Shown in pieces: positions 50,930-57,720 of a stretch of 64,000 nt of DNA. The translations under genes were made by a program, and so were the position numbers. Location: contig CAZUJL010000012.1 of NCBI GenBank assembly GCA_964620045.1, forward strand, positions 1 to 64,000. The letters are read 5' to 3'. The notes beneath the pieces are model-generated. The model saw only the letters and a program-made list of their open reading frames with translations. It did no database searches and was not told the origin of the DNA. Source of the DNA: VFKU01 sp964620045 (GTDB lineage Bacteria > Hydrogenedentota > Hydrogenedentia > Hydrogenedentales > GCA-2746185). Within the stretch, counting starts at the first letter, position 1; each line of letters opens with the position of its first letter.

Positions 50930-52372
50930 ATGTCACATTCTACATCTACACAGTCCACAAGCCGGCACGATGAACTCGTGCAGCGGCTCCAGGCCCACGG
51001 CCAGGCCCACGTGCTCCAGTTTTGGAGCAAGCTTACGCCGGAGCAACAGGCGAATCTCGCCGCGCAGATCGATTCGCTCGATCTGCCGCTCATCGATCGT
51101 CTGGTGAAGGACTGGATCCTCGGCAATCCGCAGGGCCAGCACTTTAACCGCATCGAGCCGCTCGACGTGTTGCCCGTGCCGAAGCCCGGCGATGCGCGCG
51201 CCGCGAAGGCCTTGGCCGCGGGTGAAGCCGCGCTTCGCGCCGGCCGGGTGGGCATGGTGCTCGTCGCCGGGGGCCAGGGCACACGCCTCGGCTTTCCCGG
51301 CCCGAAAGGCACCTTTCCGATCGGCCCAGTGACGCACCGCACGCTCTTCCAGTATCACGCCGATCGCATCGTGCACGCGCAGCGCACATACGGCTGCGTG
51401 TTGCCGTGGTACATCATGGTCGGCGACACCAACGAAGCCGCCACGCGCCGCTATTTCGAGGAAAACAACTACCTCGGCCTTAATGCCAACGACGTCTATT
51501 TCTTCAAGCAAGCCATGATGCCGTCCGTCGACGACAAAGGCCGCATCCTGCTCGACTCAACCTCCTCTATCGCGATGAATCCGAACGGACACGGCGGCAG
51601 CATTCCCGCGCTCGTCGAAAACGGCATCATCGCGGACGCGCGCAAGCGCGGCGTCGACACGCTCAGCTATTTCCAGGTCGACAACTGGGCCATCAACCTC
51701 GCCGATCCGCATTTCATCGGCTACCACGTGCTCGGCAACGGCGAATTCTCTTCCAAGGTGAAACGAAAAACCGCGCCGCGCGAAGCCGCCGGTGTGTTTT
51801 GCGTCTGCGACGGACAGGTGCGCGTGCTCGAATACACCGAGCTCGACATCTATCCGCAGCTGCTCGAAACGGACGCCTCCGGCGAATTGAAACATTTTGG
51901 AGGCAACGCCGCCGCCCACATCATCTCGGTCGATTTCATCGAGCGCGTCTACGCGCGCTACGACGAGTTCCCGTGGCATTGCTCGCACAAGAAAATCGCG
52001 CACGTGAACGAGCGCGGCGAACTCGTGAAACCCGAAAAGCCCAACGGCTATAAGTTCGAGACCTTCGTGTTCGACGCGCTGGTCTACGCCACCGGCCGGC
52101 CCCTCGCGCTCGAGATCGATCGCATCGCCGAATACGCCCTCGCCAAGCAGATGACGGGTTCCGGCAGTGTCGAAGAGGCCATCGAGAATATGGACGCCTA
52201 CTGGGGCGCGTGGCTGCGCGCCGCGGGCTGCACGCGCTCCCTTGACGGCATCCACATCGAAATCAATCCGGTCTTCGCGTCCACGCAGGAAGAATTCGTC
52301 CAAAAAGCCCGCGATCTGAAATGGCCCGCGACCGGAAATATCGCAATCGATGCGAACGGACGCTTCGTCTAG
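50930..52372 (+). CDS. UDP-sugar pyrophosphorylase, UAP1-like
   Basis: A 480-residue protein of the UDPGP family in its eukaryotic-like long form (UAP1/AGX class), which makes UDP-N-acetylhexosamine or UDP-hexose from the sugar-1-phosphate and UTP. The nucleotide loop is LVAGGQGTRLGFPGPKG, followed by the uridine region IPALVENGIIADARKRG and FQVDNWAINLADPHFIG. KFETFVFDALVYA and CSHKKIAHVNERG are further family blocks. It differs from bacterial GlmU. The substrate is likely GlcNAc-1-P or GalNAc-1-P given the neighbouring kinase, but is not proven by sequence. Confidence 0.85.
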   Translation: MSHSTSTQSTSRHDELVQRLQAHGQAHVLQFWSKLTPEQQANLAAQIDSLDLPLIDRLVKDWILGNPQGQHFNRIEPLDVLPVPKPGDARAAKALAAGEAALRAGRVGMVLVAGGQGTRLGFPGPKGTFPIGPVTHRTLFQYHADRIVHAQRTYGCVLPWYIMVGDTNEAATRRYFEENNYLGLNANDVYFFKQAMMPSVDDKGRILLDSTSSIAMNPNGHGGSIPALVENGIIADARKRGVDTLSYFQVDNWAINLADPHFIGYHVLGNGEFSSKVKRKTAPREAAGVFCVCDGQVRVLEYTELDIYPQLLETDASGELKHFGGNAAAHIISVDFIERVYARYDEFPWHCSHKKIAHVNERGELVKPEKPNGYKFETFVFDALVYATGRPLALEIDRIAEYALAKQMTGSGSVEEAIENMDAYWGAWLRAAGCTRSLDGIHIEINPVFASTQEEFVQKARDLKWPATGNIAIDANGRFV

Positions 52373-52373
52373 T

Positions 52374-54539
52374 TCACGCGCCGCTCTCGACGGATCCGAG
52401 CGACACCAGCACCAGCGACGGTAATTCTCCGCTCGCCGCAATGCACAGCACATAACGCCCGTCGTTCGACAGGCTGAACCCCGGCGCGATTCCGCCGTCG
52501 AGGAACGTAAGCTGTTCGCGATCTTCCGGCGCGCTTTGGCTCACGCGCCAGAGCTGCAAGTTGCCGCGCCGATCCACTTCCGTCACGAGCGCCGTGGCGC
52601 CATCCGGCAACACCGCGGCCGTTTTGCCGCTGCCAATGGTCCAAGGCTCCGACGCTTCGTAAGCGCGCCACTCAAACGCCGATCCGCCGCCGGCCTCGGC
52701 CATCTGCACCAGCGCGCCCGTGCTGCTCACCTGCGCAATGGCTCCGCGATCGGCCACATCCAGCATCATATCCGGCTTTCGTGCCGCCGCGCCCGCGCGA
52801 AACCGTGTGACGGTCCAGCCGCTCGCCGCATGCTGCGCGATGTAGAGATCGCCGTTGTCGCCGTACAGCATTGCACTAATCTCGCTCGCGCCCAGCACCA
52901 GCGGTGTGACGGCCGGTATCGCGCCACCGTTCGTTTGCACCAGCACGGCATGCACGCCCGGCACACCCTGCGCGCGCACGGCCACGGCATAGGTCGCGCC
53001 GTCGCTGTTCGCGGCCACCTGCACGACATCGGCTATCGGCGCACCGGCCGCTTTCTGCAAATCGTCGATAAAGAACAGCGCCTTTCCAGAGGCATTGTCG
53101 TTTAGCGCCGAGTCCATGCGCAGCACCGCGGGCGCAATATTTCCGCTCGCCCGCCGCGCGTCCGCTGCATAGTAAACCGCATTCTCAAAGGTGCCCCCGC
53201 CGCCGACGAGGTACTGCACCGATGTGCTCTTATCGCCGGCCGGGGCCAGGGCCACGCGCGCGTTCGGCGCCGGACCATCCACCAGCACCAGCGCCCGCAC
53301 GGAAGCTTGTTCCAACTCCACGACAAACTGGTTTACGCCCGTCGTGGCGATCCGGGCAATTCCGAAATCGGGAAACTGCAGCCGCCCCAGGGTCACGCCC
53401 TCGGTTTCCTGCGACCACTCGGCCGGCGCCGTCATCGCCGACCACGCAAGCGTCGATTGATCCCAGTGCTTCACGGTAGCCAGTGCATATCCGCCGTAAC
53501 TTTTTTGCACGGTCCACTGGCCGAGTCCCGCCATCAGCGCGATCACAACGATTCCCGCACCCCACAGCTTCGCCGCCGCCGGCACACCGCGCCACGCATG
53601 GCCCGCGCGCGACAAGAGGCCGCGCGCTTCACCGAGTGCTGAATCGATGTGTGTTGATGTCGTCGACGGCGTGGGGAGGGTCTCGCGAAAATCCTTGAGC
53701 GACGCCGCCACGCTGTCGTCGTCAAACAGTGGCTCGCCCTCAATCACGCGGCGGCACATGCGCGCGACGTCCGCGGCGTTCTTCGGGCGATCCGCCGGCT
53801 TCTTCTCGATGAGGTACGCCACCAGCCGCTCGACGTCCTCCGGCAAATCCGGCGCAACCTCGCTCAGCCGCGCCGGGGGAGAGGTAACAATCTTGCGAAT
53901 GAGATCCACCGGCGAATTGGCTTCGTACGGCAGCTTGCCGCTCAGCAACTGGAACAGCACCACGCCCAGCGAATACAGGTCGCTCGATGGCGTGATATCG
54001 CCCTTGCTGCAGCGCTCCGGCGACATGTAGTGGGGCGTGCCCAGGCGCGAGCCTTCCACCGTGAGCTGCGTTTCCGCCGTGAGCACTTTCGCGATCCCGA
54101 AATCGGTCACATACGCGCGATCGTTCGCGCCGATCAGGATATTGCCGGGCTTGATGTCGCGGTGAATGATGTGCGAATCGTGCGCGCAGGCCAGCGCCTC
54201 GGCCACCTGCTCCGCGATGTGCAATGCGCGCTTCCACGGAATCGACTTCGTCCGTTTCATCACCGCGCTCAGCGGCGCGCCCGTGATGAATTCCATCGCG
54301 ATGTACGGAATGCGGCCCACCGCGCCGACGGAATAAATGTGGACGATATTCGGATGGTTCAGGCTCGCGATCGCCTCGGCCTCGCGCTGAAACCGCGCCG
54401 CGATCTGCTTGCTCTGGCGCAGGTCTTCCTTCAAGACCTTGAGCGCCACAATGCGATCGAGCGCCGTGTCCTGCGCGCGATACACCACGCCCATACCGCC
54501 TTGACCGACCGTCTCGAGGATGTCGTAGACGCCAAACAT
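52374..54539 (-). CDS. Transmembrane Ser/Thr kinase with extracytoplasmic sensor (kinase 1)
   Basis: A 721-residue Hanks-type kinase. The catalytic domain (about 1-265) is complete: VGQGGMGVVYRAQDT (P-loop), Lys in VALKVLKED, HIIHRDIKPGNIL, VTDFGIAK and HYMSPER. One helix (GAGIVVIALMAGLGQW) follows a linker, and the C-terminal 370 residues are extracytoplasmic, with beta-rich repeats typical of propeller sensors (PDMMLDVADRGAIAQ, LDGGIAPGFSLSNDGRYVL). It should phosphorylate cytoplasmic targets in response to an envelope signal. First of three large kinases on this strand; its stop is one base from the convergent pyrophosphorylase stop. Confidence 0.9.
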   Translation of the reverse strand: MFGVYDILETVGQGGMGVVYRAQDTALDRIVALKVLKEDLRQSKQIAARFQREAEAIASLNHPNIVHIYSVGAVGRIPYIAMEFITGAPLSAVMKRTKSIPWKRALHIAEQVAEALACAHDSHIIHRDIKPGNILIGANDRAYVTDFGIAKVLTAETQLTVEGSRLGTPHYMSPERCSKGDITPSSDLYSLGVVLFQLLSGKLPYEANSPVDLIRKIVTSPPARLSEVAPDLPEDVERLVAYLIEKKPADRPKNAADVARMCRRVIEGEPLFDDDSVAASLKDFRETLPTPSTTSTHIDSALGEARGLLSRAGHAWRGVPAAAKLWGAGIVVIALMAGLGQWTVQKSYGGYALATVKHWDQSTLAWSAMTAPAEWSQETEGVTLGRLQFPDFGIARIATTGVNQFVVELEQASVRALVLVDGPAPNARVALAPAGDKSTSVQYLVGGGGTFENAVYYAADARRASGNIAPAVLRMDSALNDNASGKALFFIDDLQKAAGAPIADVVQVAANSDGATYAVAVRAQGVPGVHAVLVQTNGGAIPAVTPLVLGASEISAMLYGDNGDLYIAQHAASGWTVTRFRAGAAARKPDMMLDVADRGAIAQVSSTGALVQMAEAGGGSAFEWRAYEASEPWTIGSGKTAAVLPDGATALVTEVDRRGNLQLWRVSQSAPEDREQLTFLDGGIAPGFSLSNDGRYVLCIAASGELPSLVLVSLGSVESGA

Positions 54540-54613
54540 GCCAGCCCCTGAGCCGAGTCACTCCCCCGGGGCGCATCGTACCTGTTTGGAGTGTCGAAAG
54601 TCGCTCAGGACCC

Positions 54614-56806
54614 CTACGGGCTTACCGCGCCGGCGTCCAGCACATACACGCCCGCGGGCGTCGTGCCGCGATCGGCCGCGGCGACGCTTCCCGTGGTGGG
54701 ATCGACGGCATACACCGGGCCCAATCCGCCGGGACGACTTGTCACGCGCCGCGCCGCGTAGGGCAGCGTGGCGGACGCGAACATCAGTTGTGGGTCGCCC
54801 GCCGCGCCCGCGAAGATGAATCCGGAGCCATCGGGCAGCCAGGCTTGGGACGAAACATTACCCGCGCCGTAACGCGCGATGATTGCGCCGGCCTGGAATT
54901 CAAACAGCGCCACTTCGGTCGTGCCGTCCGCGTTGGCCACGGTCGCCGCTGCAAATGCGCCGTCCGGGCTGAACGCCAGCGGCCCACGGGCCAGCCCCGA
55001 CGCGATCCGCCGGCCGTCCAGCTCCGCCGAGCCGCTGCTGATCATCCACAGTTCCACGACACCCAGCGCGTTGCGCCGCAAATACGCGATGCGCCGGCCA
55101 TCGGGCAAATACTGAACCGTCTCGGGGAAAATATCGGAGCGCGGACCCGTGCGTCGTTCGTCGTCCGTGCCCACCGGTCCGTTCGCGATCGTGTGCTCAA
55201 CGAGATAGTGGTAGCCGCTCTCCGCGTCATACAGCGTGATGCACAACCGCTCGCCCGAAGGTTGCACCGCGACATAGGGCCGCGCATCCGGCCCCGCCAC
55301 GGTCCCCACAGGTGTGGAATACAAAATCTCCGTGCGCGGCGTCGCTTCGTTCCAGTCCTGCACCAACAACACCGCCGTATCCGGCCGGTCCGATGGCGCA
55401 AACACGGGTACGCCCTGTTCCATCGCGCCGGTGAAGTAGCCATTCTCCATGCGTGTGCGATTGTTGCCGGGACTCGATCCCAGGGACGGCGGACTCAGGC
55501 TCAGCACGGCTTCCTGCGCGAGATCGATCGACAGCAACCCCACTGTGCCGTCGGCCAGAGTGCCGCGCTGACCGCGGGTCCGTACGACCACGGCGTTGCC
55601 ACTGTCCACCCACGTCAACCCATCGATGCGATGGCCGTCGTTCGCCAGTCCATACCGGCGCATGCCGGGTTGCACGAGATCGACACTTGCGAGGTTCAAT
55701 GTCGCCGCCGACGCGGGCGCTTTTTCCCGGCTGCGCGCCGCCGCCAGCGGACCGGCCACAAACGCGCCGAGCGCCAGTACCCCGATGATGATCGCCTGCG
55801 CGATCAATCCGCCGGTAAGCCATTTGCGCTTGAGCCGCCGCCGCACCTTGGACGATTTCTTGCGCGTCTCGGCTTCTTTCCGCTCCAGACTGCTAAACGG
55901 GCGCGGCTCCATTTCTTCTTTCAGGAACGCCGTCAGCGATTCCGCCACCGCCGATCCGCTGCCGCCGCGGTGCTTTTGCAGGCGATGAATCAGGCCATAG
56001 GCCACCTTCGCGCTCGCCGGTCGCCCGGAGGGTTCCTTTTCCAGCAGATACGCCACCATGCGCGCCACGTCGTCCGGCACATCGGGGACGAGCTTGTTCA
56101 GGCGCGGAGGCTCCTCTTCGCAAATGCTGCGAATCAGCTCCATCGAGGACTCGCCCTTGAAAGGCATGTCGCTCGAAATCATTTGGTACAGCGTCACGCC
56201 CAGCGAAAAGAGGTCGCTCGTCGGCCACACTTCGTCGCCCGTCGCCTGCTCGGGCGACATGTACTGCGGCGTACCGACGACCCCGCCGCCACCGCCGCTG
56301 CCCGATGTCATGCGCGCGATGCCGAAGTCCGTCAGCCGCACGCCGCCGCGCCGGTCCACGAGAATGTTGGAAGGTTTCACGTCGCGGTGCACAATGCCGT
56401 GCTGGTGCGCGCAATCGAGCGCGAGCGCCACCTGTGCGCCGATGTGCAGCGCCACGTCCCAGCTCACCTTGCCCTTGCGCTTGAGGAAGCGATCCAGCGG
56501 CTCGCCGTCCACGAATTCCATCGCGATGAACGGCACACCGGCCTCGATGCCGGCGGAGTAAATGCGCACAATGTTCGGATGGTTCAGCGGCGCGGCCGCC
56601 TGCGCTTCCTGGTGGAACTGCTTGACGATGGAGGAGGTCTTCGCGAGGCTGCCCAGCAACACCTTGAGCGCCACGTGCCGGTTCAGCTTCGTGTCGCGCG
56701 CAAGGTACACCGACGCCATAGCGCCGCGGCCAATCAAGGCCTCGACCTGATAGCCCCCGAGCTTGCTCCCGATCAGCGAGCCCTGTATGCGGACGTCCGT
56801 AGGCAC
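54614..56806 (-). CDS. Transmembrane Ser/Thr kinase with extracytoplasmic sensor (kinase 2)
   Basis: A 730-residue Hanks-type kinase with the same plan as the next gene: catalytic domain with YQVEALIGRGAMASVYLA (P-loop), VALKVLLG, IVHRDVKPSNILV, LTDFGIAR and QYMSPEQ; a basic linker (KKSSKVRRRLKRKW); a helix (IAQAIIIGVLALGAFVAGPL); then 360 extracytoplasmic residues with propeller-like repeats. The sensor sequence differs from that of kinase 1, so the two probably perceive different signals. The two genes are 74 bases apart in the same direction, likely co-transcribed. Confidence 0.9.
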   Translation of the reverse strand: MPTDVRIQGSLIGSKLGGYQVEALIGRGAMASVYLARDTKLNRHVALKVLLGSLAKTSSIVKQFHQEAQAAAPLNHPNIVRIYSAGIEAGVPFIAMEFVDGEPLDRFLKRKGKVSWDVALHIGAQVALALDCAHQHGIVHRDVKPSNILVDRRGGVRLTDFGIARMTSGSGGGGGVVGTPQYMSPEQATGDEVWPTSDLFSLGVTLYQMISSDMPFKGESSMELIRSICEEEPPRLNKLVPDVPDDVARMVAYLLEKEPSGRPASAKVAYGLIHRLQKHRGGSGSAVAESLTAFLKEEMEPRPFSSLERKEAETRKKSSKVRRRLKRKWLTGGLIAQAIIIGVLALGAFVAGPLAAARSREKAPASAATLNLASVDLVQPGMRRYGLANDGHRIDGLTWVDSGNAVVVRTRGQRGTLADGTVGLLSIDLAQEAVLSLSPPSLGSSPGNNRTRMENGYFTGAMEQGVPVFAPSDRPDTAVLLVQDWNEATPRTEILYSTPVGTVAGPDARPYVAVQPSGERLCITLYDAESGYHYLVEHTIANGPVGTDDERRTGPRSDIFPETVQYLPDGRRIAYLRRNALGVVELWMISSGSAELDGRRIASGLARGPLAFSPDGAFAAATVANADGTTEVALFEFQAGAIIARYGAGNVSSQAWLPDGSGFIFAGAAGDPQLMFASATLPYAARRVTSRPGGLGPVYAVDPTTGSVAAADRGTTPAGVYVLDAGAVSP

Positions 56807-56976
56807 TCTTTCACCACCCCGTTAAGTGACGTGCGTCGTGCCGGAGCAAAAATCTAACATAGTGTGATTAGGCCATCAATGTGCGAGATCGTCTATTGAA
56901 ACCTTCGTATAATTCGCGGAATATAAAATCGAGCGGTTACATTTAAACTGGCATGAAAAAAACCGAGGAGACAGGT

Positions 56977-57324
56977 ATGCGACAAAAGTCACTAATTGGC
57001 GTGTCTGTTTTTTTGGTCATAGCATTCTTGTTTACTAGCATGCCGACGAGCTCACAAGGAGTGACCGCAGAAAATCCTCCGCCGGGTGGTTTTGTGCCGA
57101 ACGAAGAAACAGCCATCCGAATCGCTGTGGCGGTATGGATTCCAATTTATGGCGAAGCAAAAATAAAAGAACAAGCGCCTTACGAAGCGACGCTAAATGG
57201 TGATGAGTGGATTGTAAGTGGTTCTCTGCCCGCAGGTGAAAATGGACCGATAATGGGCGGCGTCGCCAAGGCGCACATCTCAAAAAAGAGCGGATGTATT
57301 CTTCGCGTCGTGCACGGGATGTGA
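56977..57324 (+). CDS. NTF2-fold immunity-like protein with signal sequence
   Basis: A 115-residue protein with an N-terminal signal (SLIGVSVFLVIAFLFTSMP). The mature part matches the NTF2-fold immunity (YbbC/YhhH-type) pattern: NEETAIRIAVAVWIPIYGEA, APYEATLNGDEWIVSGSLP and GGVAKAHISKKSGCILRV. Such proteins neutralise polymorphic toxins in other bacteria, but no toxin gene is adjacent. ATG 56977 is spaced six bases from GAGGAG; ATG 56953 is less likely. Its base composition is more AT-rich than its neighbours and it is oriented against both flanking kinase genes, which suggests recent acquisition. It could equally be a housekeeping relative. Confidence 0.7.
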   Translation: MRQKSLIGVSVFLVIAFLFTSMPTSSQGVTAENPPPGGFVPNEETAIRIAVAVWIPIYGEAKIKEQAPYEATLNGDEWIVSGSLPAGENGPIMGGVAKAHISKKSGCILRVVHGM

Positions 57325-57377
57325 CTCAGCGGCTTTTCGAAATCTACAACGCGGTCGAATTCGTTTGATACCATTTT

Positions 57378-57394
57378 CCGCGCAACGCGGAGGA
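57378..57394 (+). promoter_or_regulatory. Small hairpin overlapping the sugE ribosome site
   Basis: CCGCG-CAA-CGCGG (57378-57390) ends within the GGAGGA ribosome site (57389-57394), eight bases before the ATG. It could limit initiation. It lacks the ACGR loops of guanidine-II riboswitches. Confidence 0.35.
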
Positions 57395-57402
57395 TTGGTT
57401 TC

Positions 57403-57720
57403 ATGGCGTGGACACTACTCATCATCGCCGGTCTGCTGGAAGTGGGCTGGGCCGTTGGTCTGAAATACACAGACGGATTCACCAAACCGGTGCCCAGTGT
57501 TTTAACTGGTCTCGCAATTGCCGGCAGCATGGTGTTGCTCTCGATCGCCGCACGCACGATCCCCATCGGTACGGCCTACGCCGTCTGGGTAGGCATCGGG
57601 GCCTTCGGCACGGCCCTGATAGGAATCCTCTGGCTGGGTGAACCGGCCAACGCGCTGCGGATTGCGTGCCTGATGCTACTCGTGGTGTCCGTAATCGGAC
57701 TCAAGCTCGCGGCGCACTAG
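57403..57720 (+). CDS. sugE: Guanidinium exporter (SMR family)
   Basis: A 105-residue four-helix small multidrug resistance protein. The sequence (MAWTLLIIAGLLEVGWAVGL, then YTDGFTKPVPS, AARTIPIGTAYAVWVGIG and GILWLGE) closely follows Gdx/SugE, now known as guanidinium/proton antiporters. The central Glu13 and Trp16 are in place. A single gene suggests a homodimer with dual topology. It overlaps the convergent kinase 3 gene by four bases. No guanidine riboswitch was recognised. Confidence 0.92.
   Translation: MAWTLLIIAGLLEVGWAVGLKYTDGFTKPVPSVLTGLAIAGSMVLLSIAARTIPIGTAYAVWVGIGAFGTALIGILWLGEPANALRIACLMLLVVSVIGLKLAAH

Noticed and set aside
54788..56857. A 689-codon plus-strand frame opposite kinase 2
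   Set aside because: It is the mirror of a kinase with all motifs, with Arg/His-rich shadow composition.
57325..57402. Guanidine riboswitch upstream of sugE
   Set aside because: The two ACGR-loop hairpins (guanidine-II) and the conserved ykkC/guanidine-III cores are not seen in this short leader.
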